DNA of 64,000 nucleotides from positions 124,001 to 188,000 of the forward strand of contig NZ_JAAQRO010000008.1 in the NCBI RefSeq assembly GCF_012070565.1. Reading direction: 5' to 3'. Position 1 is the first letter of the stretch, and every line of letters starts with the position of its first letter. The notes under the pieces were generated by a model. It searched no databases and was not told the DNA's origin. It worked only from the letters and a program-made list of their open reading frames with translations. Shown in pieces: positions 55,982 through 64,000 of the stretch. Origin of the DNA: Anaerosporobacter faecicola. GTDB lineage: Bacteria > Bacillota > Clostridia > Lachnospirales > Lachnospiraceae. Both the position numbers and the translations under genes were made by a program.

Positions 55982-56911
55982 CTAGATTATAAGGAATAAA
56001 CCAAGATTCCTTGGTAATCCTGATTTCAGATATCCATAACGACATATGGCATAACGACGATAGAACCAGTTGTTTTTATTTAGCTCCACAAATCGTTTAA
56101 CACACTCTCTTTGCTTCTCCGTCATCTGATCATGATAAATTAGGAGTAATTCTGATGCCTGCTCCCTTATAGATGCAATTGCTTCTTTTTGTTGCTGCAG
56201 GTTTGCAAGACGTTTTTTAATATAGGAAGCGTATTCTTGATTACCAACTACATTCCCTGTATGTTGGCGATATAGCATCGTTGGTTCTTCCAAATATCCA
56301 ATTTTACCAAAGGTCGCAGCTACTAGAGCAATCCACCAATCATGCATTCTCGCATGCTCTGGAATCACTTCAATCTTTTTGCACAAAGCCCGATTCATCA
56401 TCATTGTACAACCATTTAGCTTATTTTCCATCAGCAAATGAGGCAAGTCCAGTTTTTCCGTATTCAGATGATTGGATCGATGAAATGATAAATGGAGCAG
56501 CGAAAGATTCTCATCCACCACTGCTGCATCGGTAAATACAGCTAAAGGGGTATCCTTCCCATAGCTTTCCTCCATCTTCTTCATCTTCTCCAGTGTAAGT
56601 TGGATTTTATCTCGGTTCCAGTGATCATCCTGATCACTGAACATTACATACTCTTCTGTACTTTGTCTTAAACCTTCTAGAAAGTTTTTAGCACAACCTT
56701 TGTTGCTCTCATTTCTAATATAATGAAAACGTTCCCCATATTTTTCAAATAAGGTTGCGCTAATATGTTCCATTCCTTCGATATTTCCCTTTTCTTTTGT
56801 ATCATCATAAACCGTTACTTTAATATCGGTATACGTGTTTTTCATAATAGAGTCAACCTGTTCACCGATATACTTCTCGCCATTATAGGCTGCCATAATG
56901 ATTTCTATCAT
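55982..56911 (-). CDS. Family 2 glycosyltransferase
   Basis: 309 residues. MIEIIMAAYNGEKYIGEQVDSI and the YVMFSDQDDHWNRDKI segment (DxD-like) are GT2 (GT-A fold) features; MHDWWIAL is typical of rhamnosyltransferase-like members. No membrane segment. It probably adds a sugar, perhaps rhamnose, to a lipid-linked wall polysaccharide. It lies between another GT2 gene and the LCP gene with short gaps. Confidence 0.88.
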   Translation of the reverse strand: MIEIIMAAYNGEKYIGEQVDSIMKNTYTDIKVTVYDDTKEKGNIEGMEHISATLFEKYGERFHYIRNESNKGCAKNFLEGLRQSTEEYVMFSDQDDHWNRDKIQLTLEKMKKMEESYGKDTPLAVFTDAAVVDENLSLLHLSFHRSNHLNTEKLDLPHLLMENKLNGCTMMMNRALCKKIEVIPEHARMHDWWIALVAATFGKIGYLEEPTMLYRQHTGNVVGNQEYASYIKKRLANLQQQKEAIASIREQASELLLIYHDQMTEKQRECVKRFVELNKNNWFYRRYAICRYGYLKSGLPRNLGLFLII

Positions 56912-56963
56912 TCCCGTACCTAACCCTTTCTCTTTGCTATTCCATATCCTTGTGGGATATCCC

Positions 56964-57947
56964 CTAATTCACTTGCTTGTCCCAATATGATTTATTCATA
57001 CTAAACCGTTTTCTAGTCTTTTTGGATAATTTTTCATATCGCAGCCCTGCTTTGTAACCAAGGAACTTAAATCCACTTTGTAGAACCAGATCAGGGATCA
57101 GGTATGCTTTTTTCTTCTTAATCAGATGTTTCATCGTTTTCTTTACTAGGGCAATTCCCTCTGATTCTGACTTAATATTCTCAAATATTTCTCGATATTG
57201 TCTTTGAGAAACCCCAAGGTCAAAGTTCCGAGTGAACTGCTGTCGATACGTATATTTGTGTGAATGGATCACACAAGCATTAGAAGCATATTCAATTTGA
57301 TAGCCGCTTTGAATCACCTTCGATGCAAAGATCATATCTTCATTAAAAATTGTCTGTGTAACAAATCCACCTAACTTTTCATAAACTTCTCTCTTATACG
57401 CAGCACACACATTGGAACAGAAATACGTTTTGATTCCTAGCCGTTCCAAATCTTCTTTTCCTTTTCTTACATTTACATCTGGATAATTAAAGGTACGTGT
57501 ATATCGTTCAATTTCACCCGCCTGGTCATTCGCAAGCTGTCTGGCATACGTAACCGCCACCCGTTCTTCTTTCAAAGGTTTTACCAGGTTCTCAATCAGT
57601 CTTTCGTCAAGTGGCATTGCATCCTGGGTTAAGAACATAAGTATATCGGCTTTCGACAAACTTGCCGCATAGTTTCTTGTTCCACCATGATCAAACTCTG
57701 TCCTTGTTATATGACGAACTTCTACCAAATCAAGACCTCTACATACCTCTTCATAGCGCGCTTTATTAAAATACTGCTCTTCTGTATTCATAATGAAAAT
57801 TTTATTCAGATTGATCTGGTCTTGTTCTTTCGCTTCCTTGGCTATACGTACAGTCTGATGCAGTAACTTATCCAATAATACATAAAATTGCTCATTTGGA
57901 TGATACGTTGGTATAATAATATCAACCGACAATTTTAATTTGTCCAT
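56964..57947 (-). CDS. Family 2 glycosyltransferase, rhamnosyltransferase-like
   Basis: 327 residues. IIIPTYHPNEQF at the N-terminus, FDHGGTRNYAAS and LMFLTQDAMP are characteristic of the rhamnosyltransferase branch of GT2. The C-terminal part is basic (MKHLIKKKKAYLIPDL) and may lie on the membrane. First gene of the GT-GT-LCP run. I see no rhamnose synthesis genes (rmlABCD) in the window. Confidence 0.88.
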   Translation of the reverse strand: MDKLKLSVDIIIPTYHPNEQFYVLLDKLLHQTVRIAKEAKEQDQINLNKIFIMNTEEQYFNKARYEEVCRGLDLVEVRHITRTEFDHGGTRNYAASLSKADILMFLTQDAMPLDERLIENLVKPLKEERVAVTYARQLANDQAGEIERYTRTFNYPDVNVRKGKEDLERLGIKTYFCSNVCAAYKREVYEKLGGFVTQTIFNEDMIFASKVIQSGYQIEYASNACVIHSHKYTYRQQFTRNFDLGVSQRQYREIFENIKSESEGIALVKKTMKHLIKKKKAYLIPDLVLQSGFKFLGYKAGLRYEKLSKKTRKRFSMNKSYWDKQVN

Positions 57948-58334
57948 CTTTATTCCTCTCTTTACCTAACAAATAGGATTCCATAGCTCTCGTAATACGA
58001 AATTATTGATTTCCTTCCTAATGGAATTACTTTCACATATTTAATAGGTCATGTTATCTTTATACTATTTTTACCCTTGTATCATAGTATCACACAACGA
58101 ATTAGCTGACAATAATAATTATAGGAATTGAATGCATTTACTATTAAAAACTCCTTTGCTATAATGAGATAGGAAGTGTTACTTCCGATACATACAAGTG
58201 CATTGTTTAACTTGTCTATGCATCTTGATGAAAGGGTACTAATTTAAAGAAAGGATTAAGTCAGACACGTAACTTTCACCCTTTGTGTCTGCGGTTCCTA
58301 ATGATTCCGTTCATTATGAACCTTGGTATATGCT
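57948..58334. promoter_or_regulatory. Divergent region between the glycosyltransferase operon and pepF
   Basis: 387 bp. A copy of the dispersed TACTATGATACAAGGG motif lies at 58072-58091 on the minus strand. A plus-strand promoter, TTTACT (58137-58142) and TATAAT (58160-58165) with 17-bp spacing, serves pepF. The resulting leader of about 160 nt contains paired segments: GGAAGT/ACTTCC, ACAAGT/ACTTGT, AAAGGGT/ACCCTTT and CAGACAC/GTGTCTG. I match it to no riboswitch class. Confidence 0.55.
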
Positions 58335-60092
58335 ATGAATACAGAATGGTCACTTGATGTCCTTTACAAAGGATATGATGATCCTGCTTATCAACAGGAT
58401 CTTAAGAATTTTGATACGTTAGCAGTAGAATTTCATGACTTAGCAGAAAGCCTTGGAAATGCTTCTAACAAAGAAACTGTAAAACAATACATTGCTATCA
58501 TGGAAAGATTTAATCTTCTCCTAATAAAGCTCTACAATTATACAAGTCTTCGGGAATCAACGAATACGACAGATAGTGAAACCTCCTCTTACTTAAACCA
58601 GTTACAAGTTAAGATGAGTGCTACTTCCAAAGATTCTGCCAAATTAGATAAATACATCGCAACACTACCAGACCTTGATGAAATTGTTGCTTCCGATGAT
58701 TCCTTAAAAGAATATACCTTCTTATTCCATCGTTTAAAAGAACGTGCTACTCATATGTTAAGTGATGATGTAGAGGAAGTAATTGCAAAACTAAATCTCT
58801 CCGCAGGTTCTGCTTGGAGTTCCATGCAACAGTATCTTACTTCTACAGTAGAAGTAGACTACAAAGGTGAAAAAACAACCTTATCTGCAATCCGTAACTT
58901 AGCTTACAGCAAAGATAAAGCCGTAAGAAAAGAAGCTTACGAAGCAGAAATCGCCTGCTATGACAAGATCAAAGATGCGGTTAGTTTTTCCTTGAACAAC
59001 ATCAAATCACAAGTAAATACCATAAGCGAGCTTCGTGGCTATGAATCTCCTCTTGCATTGACTCTTGATCAAGCTTGTATGAAAAAGGAAACCTTATCTG
59101 CCATGTTGACAGCAATGAAAGAATACATGCCAAAATTCCATGAATATCTTAAGAGAAAAGCAACTGTTCTTGGATATGCAAACGGACTTCCTTGGTATGA
59201 ATTGTTTGCTCCACTTGGTGAAAGCCATGAGGAGTACACTCCTGAATCTGCAAAAGCTTATTTGATCAAACACTTCCGTAACTTTGCAGATGATTTGGCG
59301 GATATGGTAGAAGAAGCCTTTGATAATAGTTGGATTGATTTCTTCCCTCGTAAAGGAAAAGTTGGTGGCGCTTTCTGTGCCGGCCTTCCTTATGTAAAGC
59401 AAAGCCGTGTCTTAACGAACTTTGATGGTTCATTTAGTGATGTCGTTACGCTTGCCCATGAACTTGGTCATGCTTACCACAATTTACAAATTCAAGATCA
59501 CCATGTATTAAACTACATGGATTACTCCATGCCAGTTGCAGAAACTGCATCCACTTTCAATGAAAATGTTATTATGAATGCAGCCATTAACGAAGCTACT
59601 GGTACAGATAAACTTATCCTAATTGAAAGTCAGTTACAAGATACAACACAGATTATCTGTGATATCTATTCCCGTTTCTTATTCGAAAGTGCTGTTTTCG
59701 AAAAACGGAAGAGCGAATTCTTATTCAGTGCGGATCTTGAAAAGATCATGATCGATGCACAAAAACAAGCATTTGGCGATTCCCTAGAAGAAGCAACCCT
59801 TCATCCATATATGTGGGTCAACAAGAGCCATTACTACTCAGAAGAAGTTAGTTTCTACAACTTCCCATATGCTTTCGGTGGTCTTTTTGCTCGTGGTCTT
59901 TATGCAATGTACCAAAAAGAAGGCAGCGCATTCGTACCCAAATATCGTGCTTTATTAAAAGCGACTACGGTTAGTTCCGTAGAAGATGTTGCAAAGATGG
60001 CTGGTATTGATCTTACAAAACCGGACTTCTGGAGACAAAGCTTACAAAGCTATTCGGATGAGATTGATCAATTCTTGGAATTGACGAAGTAA
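58335..60092 (+). CDS. pepF: M3 family oligoendopeptidase F
   Basis: 585 residues from ATG 58335; no strong ribosome binding site is visible, and a TTG four codons earlier extends the frame. The zinc motif HELGHAYHNL (from residue 375) is followed by a glutamate in MPVAETASTFNE, as in M3B oligopeptidases. It cleaves short peptides in the cytosol. The last 40 residues match the family end. It stands alone on the plus strand with its own promoter and terminator. Confidence 0.93.
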   Translation: MNTEWSLDVLYKGYDDPAYQQDLKNFDTLAVEFHDLAESLGNASNKETVKQYIAIMERFNLLLIKLYNYTSLRESTNTTDSETSSYLNQLQVKMSATSKDSAKLDKYIATLPDLDEIVASDDSLKEYTFLFHRLKERATHMLSDDVEEVIAKLNLSAGSAWSSMQQYLTSTVEVDYKGEKTTLSAIRNLAYSKDKAVRKEAYEAEIACYDKIKDAVSFSLNNIKSQVNTISELRGYESPLALTLDQACMKKETLSAMLTAMKEYMPKFHEYLKRKATVLGYANGLPWYELFAPLGESHEEYTPESAKAYLIKHFRNFADDLADMVEEAFDNSWIDFFPRKGKVGGAFCAGLPYVKQSRVLTNFDGSFSDVVTLAHELGHAYHNLQIQDHHVLNYMDYSMPVAETASTFNENVIMNAAINEATGTDKLILIESQLQDTTQIICDIYSRFLFESAVFEKRKSEFLFSADLEKIMIDAQKQAFGDSLEEATLHPYMWVNKSHYYSEEVSFYNFPYAFGGLFARGLYAMYQKEGSAFVPKYRALLKATTVSSVEDVAKMAGIDLTKPDFWRQSLQSYSDEIDQFLELTK

Positions 60093-60148
60093 TTTGGGGT
60101 AACAAGGTCTCAAGTAAACTTGGACTTTGGCTCGTTGCTCGCGTAAAT

Positions 60149-60191
60149 AATAAAGGGTGATAACGGATTGTTTGTTTTTCCGCTATCACCC
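60149..60191 (+). terminator. Terminator after pepF
   Basis: AAGGGTGATAACGG (60149-60162) pairs with CCGCTATCACCCTT (60176-60189) with one mismatch, followed by ATTTAT. No other feature is seen from 60192 to 60365. Confidence 0.75.
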
Positions 60192-60365
60192 TTATTTATC
60201 AATAATTTATCTCTACATGAATCATTGATCTATTCTATTCTTTTCTTTCTCTGCTTTCACATTCTCTTTATATATGTCATAAATTCATACGCAGATGTAT
60301 TCCTTATCTGAACAATTTCTTTCTTATATTTCAATGATATGATAAAGCAAGGAACAAAAGCTCGA

Positions 60366-62966
60366 TCATGAAATTGCCAATAACCGTTTCACCACGCGAA
60401 CCGCATCCTGTGCATCTGTCGAATAGCCATCTGCATGAATCTCATCTGCATAACTTTGGGTAATTACGGCACCGCCAATGATGACCTTTGCACGAAGTCC
60501 AGCTTTCTTGTTTGCCTGTACCACCTTCTTCATCTCTAACATGGTTGTGGTCATTAATGCGGATAACGCAATGATATCTGCGTCCTTCTCTTTTGCCGTC
60601 TCAATGATCTTCTCACATGGTACATCTTTTCCAAGATCAATCACTTCAAATCCATAGTTTTTCAACATTAAGGCAACCAGGTTTTTACCAATATCATGGA
60701 TATCCCCTTGCACCGTTGCTATAACGATTGTACCAAGTTTCTGACTGGATTTTTCACTCTGTAACAATGGTTCTAGATAGTCAATTGCCATCTTCATCGT
60801 TTCTGCACTACCAATCAACTGTGGAAGGAAGTAGATCTGTTTGTCAAATAATCTTCCCACTTCATTAATCGCTGGAATCAGCATCTGGTCAACGATACTC
60901 GCTGGTTTTTCTCCCTGTGTTACCATTTCTTTAACGTGATCGATAATTCCTTTTCGATTCCCCTTGATTACGTCCGTATAGATAATAGAAGTAGGTGCAT
61001 CTGCTTGCTTATCTTTGTTACCAGTATTCGTATCGGTTCCATTTATGAGACCACTTGAAACACTATTCATCATAGGAGATGATACGCTGCTTGTGCTACC
61101 GTTTGCTATCTGATCCTTAGTCTGGTCTGTTTGTGCTGTCTGCGAACCTCCCACTTTATTCGCACCTGCTTGTGCCGTACTAGTTATGGTCATTGGTCGT
61201 GATGTAACACGGGTAATGTATCGTAGATCAGCCTCTTCCTTATTACATAGTAAGTCTGTAGCAAAGGCAGTATTAACTAGTAGATCTTGTGATGGGTTCG
61301 CAATTGCCATCGTCAAACCTTCATGAATGGCTAATGCTAGGAATGTACTGTTTACAAACTGTCTCTCTGGAAGTCCAAAGGAAATATTGGATAATCCAAC
61401 GATCGTTGCTAACTGTAATTCCTTCTTACAGTAACGAATGGTTTCTAGTGTTTCTATGGCTGCTCTCTTATTGGCTCCAATGGTGTTCACCAAACCATCG
61501 ACAATAATATCTTCCTTCGTTAATCCCTGTGCATATGCTGCATCTGTAATGGTGTGAATAATAGATTTCTTCTCTTCGATATCTTTCGGTAAACCTTTGT
61601 CAGATAATGGAAGTAGAATGAACATTGCACCATATTTCTTCGCAAGTGGAATCAACTTCTCGAATTTCTCCTTTTCCAAAGAGATGGAGTTAATCAATGC
61701 ACGTCCTGGATAGATTCGAAGTGCAGCTTCAATAACCGATACATGGCTAGAGTCAATACAAAGCGGCAGACTACTCACTTGAGAAAGTTCATACACCACT
61801 TCTATCATTCTCTCTTTTTCATCAATTCCGTTCATTCCCATATTCACATCAAGAATAGAGGCACCATTTTCCTCCTGCTCTTGCGCCATTTCCGTTACCA
61901 AATCTAGTTTTCCTGCACGTAATTCTTCCTGTAACTTTTTCTTTCCTGTTGGATTGATTCGTTCTCCTACGATTAAGAATTTACCGTCTAGATCAATCTC
62001 TACCGTTTTCCGTTCCGTTGATAAAGCCCGAACTTTTGGATTCCAAGTTAAATCAGGTGTTATCTCTTCCACTTGCAACGCAAGTTCTCGAATATGATCT
62101 GGTGTTGTTCCACAACAACCACCCACGATCATGGCACCATCTTTTACTAAACCAGCAACTTGTAAACCAAATTCTTCTGCCCCAAGATTGAATACCGTTT
62201 CTCCTTCTACTAAAACAGGAAGCCCCGCATTTGGTTTTGCTATGATTGGCACACTTGTATAGTTCCTCATGGTCATGACCACATCACGCATCTGGTCAGG
62301 ACCAGTGGAGCAATTCACACCAATGGCTGCGGCACCCAAATTTTGGAGAACGGTCACGGCAGTTCTTGCATCCGTTCCATACATGGTATGACCATCTTCA
62401 TTAAATGTCATCGTTACCATTACAGGGAGGTCACAAGTTTCCTTGGCAGCTAATAAGGCAGCACGACATTCCTGTAAGCTCATCATGGTTTCAACCACAA
62501 TCAGGTCAACGCCTGCTTTCACAAGGCATCGAATCTGCTCTTTATAAACGTCCACCAATTCTTCAAACAACAAAGTACCAATCGGATACAATTGTTGCCC
62601 TGTCATGGTTAAATCACCCGCTACGTAAACACTTTTTTCCTGTAACGAAGGATTTTCTTGCTTTGCCTGTTTTATTGCCTGCTTGGATAAGGCAACTAGA
62701 GCTGTATTCATCTGAACCAGATTTTCTTCTAATCCATATTCCTCCAACTTAATACGGTTTGCTGTAAATGTTGGACTATAGAGGATATCTGTTCCTGCCA
62801 GAACATACTCCTTCTGTAATCCCACCAATGCCTCTGGATTTTTTAAGATCCAGTCTTCTGGACAAACACCTGTTGGCATACCTGCTTTTTGCAGATTGCT
62901 TCCTGTTGCTCCATCTAATAGAACGATTTTGGAGCGGCATAACGATAGAAATTCCTCTTGATTCAT
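60366..62966 (-). CDS. metH: B12-dependent methionine synthase, without reactivation domain
   Basis: 866 residues. Order of domains: homocysteine-binding (1-300, zinc cysteines in VNCSTGP and GGCCGTTPDH), methyltetrahydrofolate-binding (about 325-590, GERINPTGKKK and DVNMG), then a cap and cobalamin-binding module (about 665-866, DIHDIGKNL with the axial histidine). Between the last two lies an unusual Ser/Thr/Gln/Asn-rich linker of about 60 residues (595-655). The C-terminal reactivation domain is absent, as in other clostridial forms, so a separate protein must serve. A similar protein is coded at 40978-41712. It follows sdaAA after 19 bp, with GGGAGG upstream. Confidence 0.95.
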   Translation of the reverse strand: MNQEEFLSLCRSKIVLLDGATGSNLQKAGMPTGVCPEDWILKNPEALVGLQKEYVLAGTDILYSPTFTANRIKLEEYGLEENLVQMNTALVALSKQAIKQAKQENPSLQEKSVYVAGDLTMTGQQLYPIGTLLFEELVDVYKEQIRCLVKAGVDLIVVETMMSLQECRAALLAAKETCDLPVMVTMTFNEDGHTMYGTDARTAVTVLQNLGAAAIGVNCSTGPDQMRDVVMTMRNYTSVPIIAKPNAGLPVLVEGETVFNLGAEEFGLQVAGLVKDGAMIVGGCCGTTPDHIRELALQVEEITPDLTWNPKVRALSTERKTVEIDLDGKFLIVGERINPTGKKKLQEELRAGKLDLVTEMAQEQEENGASILDVNMGMNGIDEKERMIEVVYELSQVSSLPLCIDSSHVSVIEAALRIYPGRALINSISLEKEKFEKLIPLAKKYGAMFILLPLSDKGLPKDIEEKKSIIHTITDAAYAQGLTKEDIIVDGLVNTIGANKRAAIETLETIRYCKKELQLATIVGLSNISFGLPERQFVNSTFLALAIHEGLTMAIANPSQDLLVNTAFATDLLCNKEEADLRYITRVTSRPMTITSTAQAGANKVGGSQTAQTDQTKDQIANGSTSSVSSPMMNSVSSGLINGTDTNTGNKDKQADAPTSIIYTDVIKGNRKGIIDHVKEMVTQGEKPASIVDQMLIPAINEVGRLFDKQIYFLPQLIGSAETMKMAIDYLEPLLQSEKSSQKLGTIVIATVQGDIHDIGKNLVALMLKNYGFEVIDLGKDVPCEKIIETAKEKDADIIALSALMTTTMLEMKKVVQANKKAGLRAKVIIGGAVITQSYADEIHADGYSTDAQDAVRVVKRLLAIS

Positions 62967-62985
62967 ACTGTTCCTCCCTGTTTTA

Positions 62986-63855
62986 TCAACCGAAGATCGT
63001 TTCTTTGATCTCCATTGCTTTTGGTGTTGCTGCCAATCCCCCTAGGGCAGTTTCTTTTAATTCACATGGTAATTGTTTTCCTACTCGATACATGGCTTCC
63101 ACTACTTGATCTGCTGGAACAAGACACTCCATACCCGCAAGTGCCATATCGGCACAGATGATCGCATTAACTGCTTGGGAAGCATTTCTCTGAGCACATG
63201 GCACTTGAACCAACCCTGCAATTGGATCACATACCAACCCCATTACGTTGATTAATACCAAAGAAAATGCATCCAGTGCCATCTTCGCGTCACCGCCAAC
63301 CATTTCCACCGCTGCTGCGGCTGCCATAGCTGCTGCCACGCCACATTCCGCCTGACAACCACCTTCCGCACCTGCTACTGTTGCATTCTTCACAACGATT
63401 GCACCCACTCCAGAAGCCGTTAATAGGCCTTGTAAAACTTCTTGTTCTGAGAGATTCCATTCTTCCTTCACGCTGATCAATACAGCAGGAAGGATTCCAC
63501 AGGAACCTGCGGTTGGTGCCGCACAGATCTTACCCATGGCTACATTAACCTCACTAGAGGATAAGGCTAATGCCATCACATGATTTAATAGCTTACCACT
63601 TAACGTCTTTTTTGACTTTCCATATTGATCTTGCTGAAAAGCTAGTCCATTGATCAAACTACCTTTCACATGAAGCTTCGTATCAACTGCCTTATGAGCA
63701 GAAGCTTCCATTACTTTATATCGTCTTCTCAGATTTTCGAATACATCTTCATCCTTCATCTGCGATAATTTCTTTTCATTTTCCAAAATTACTTTCCACA
63801 AAGGAACTTGGTTTTTTGTTGCTAGTTCCAACAATTCTTGTAAATTATGATACAT
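62986..63855 (-). CDS. sdaAA: L-serine dehydratase, iron-sulfur-dependent, alpha subunit
   Basis: 289 residues. Converts serine to pyruvate and ammonia with a [4Fe-4S] cluster. Cysteine-containing segments ICAAPTAGSCGILPA, GGCQAECGVAAAMAAAA and LVCDPIAGLVQVPC are diagnostic for the alpha chain of the two-subunit clostridial enzyme. AGGAG precedes the ATG. It follows sdaAB after 12 bp and precedes metH, placing serine breakdown and one-carbon metabolism in one transcript. Confidence 0.95.
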   Translation of the reverse strand: MYHNLQELLELATKNQVPLWKVILENEKKLSQMKDEDVFENLRRRYKVMEASAHKAVDTKLHVKGSLINGLAFQQDQYGKSKKTLSGKLLNHVMALALSSSEVNVAMGKICAAPTAGSCGILPAVLISVKEEWNLSEQEVLQGLLTASGVGAIVVKNATVAGAEGGCQAECGVAAAMAAAAAVEMVGGDAKMALDAFSLVLINVMGLVCDPIAGLVQVPCAQRNASQAVNAIICADMALAGMECLVPADQVVEAMYRVGKQLPCELKETALGGLAATPKAMEIKETIFG

Positions 63856-63867
63856 ATGCGCTCCTAT

Positions 63868-64000
63868 CTATAAATCTGGTGTTACATTAATCAGTTGTAC
63901 ATGTAAGATATTCTCTAATTCTTCAATTGATTCTTTCACATGAAGCGGAATCACATCATCGGTCTCGATGATACAAAAGGCTTCTTCTCCTCTGGCGTTC
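63868..64000 (-). CDS. sdaAB: L-serine dehydratase, beta subunit (C-terminal end only)
   Basis: The last 44 codons of a minus-strand gene that begins beyond the window. The sequence reads NARGEEEAFCIIETDDVIP ... NVTPDL, the end of an ACT domain as found at the C-terminus of the beta subunit. The identification rests partly on sdaAA following 12 bp downstream. Confidence 0.75.
   Translation of the reverse strand, partial: NARGEEAFCIIETDDVIPLHVKESIEELENILHVQLINVTPDL

Noticed and set aside
62967-62985. Cobalamin or SAM riboswitch in front of metH
   Set aside because: Only 19 bp separate sdaAA and metH, which leaves no room; metH is transcribed with the serine dehydratase genes.
1-64000. tRNA, rRNA, prophage or insertion sequence genes
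   Set aside because: I did not see tRNA-like cloverleaf ends, rRNA sequence, integrases or transposases in the translated frames; the only mobile-like feature is the 120-bp element at 43249-43368.

Overview
The window reads as a chromosomal segment of a low-GC, strictly anaerobic Firmicute, most likely a member of the Lachnospiraceae (Clostridium cluster XIVa). This is inferred from AT-rich intergenic DNA, strong GGAGG-type ribosome binding sites, a bifunctional RelA/SpoT enzyme, an iron-sulfur serine dehydratase split into two subunits, HemZ, a two-subunit LeuCD isopropylmalate isomerase and a serC-serA-DUF1015 cluster. Nearly all genes are on the minus strand; the exceptions are a LysR regulator, a 44-residue membrane protein, an XRE-type HTH regulator and an M3-family oligopeptidase. 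I see no rRNA, tRNA, CRISPR array, prophage or insertion sequence.

Layout. 1-8133: amino acid biosynthesis, in transcription order leuB-ilvD-ilvB, then serC-serA-DUF1015 with its own promoter. 8472-26090: a 17.5-kb type VII secretion (T7SS/ESX) locus. 26180-31436: M18 aminopeptidase, leuCD, the divergent LysR regulator and a small membrane protein. 31435-37172: two base-excision-repair glycosylases (mutY and a deoxyinosine glycosylase) and purC-purF-purB. 37529-43197: galM, an orphan PAS sensor protein paired with a protein like the MetH reactivation domain, a cold-shock protein, an HTH regulator and a DUF1294 membrane protein. 43249-43368: a MITE-like palindromic element. 43417-54733: aspS, hisS, an HD-GYP protein, hemZ, a metallo-beta-lactamase-fold hydrolase, relA, apt and recJ. 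54984-57947: an LCP ligase and two GT2 glycosyltransferases for wall polysaccharide. 58137-64000: pepF, metH and the serine dehydratase genes sdaAB-sdaAA.

The T7SS locus is the most interesting part. One transcription unit, from a sigma-A-like promoter near 26100, encodes a PP2C phosphatase, a membrane FHA protein, the EssC ATPase, a LytTR regulator with a degenerate receiver, an unrecognised 228-residue protein and the ubiquitin-like EsaB/YukD. It ends at a long hairpin at 17646-17718. The second unit holds two tandem copies of a lipoprotein-like gene followed by a lipase-like (Mbeg1/DUF2974-type) hydrolase with a WXG100-like C-terminal domain, then five WXG100 proteins, one helical protein without the motif, and a transmembrane vWA-FHA protein. 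I read the lipoprotein-hydrolase pairs as immunity-effector pairs of the reverse-domain type known from S. aureus TslA/TilA. The upstream pair looks intact. The downstream pair is degenerate: hydrolase motifs are lost and the immunity-like protein has no signal peptide. The same tandem 20-bp repeat sits with the same geometry just upstream of the promoters of the effector genes and of the WXG100 genes, and is a strong candidate operator for the LytTR regulator. Genes for EssA, EssB and EsaA, and for a Ser/Thr kinase to match the phosphatase and FHA domains, are absent from the window.

Limits: all assignments come from reading translated sequence and motifs without database searches. Start codons were moved from the longest frame where a ribosome binding site clearly favoured an internal start.
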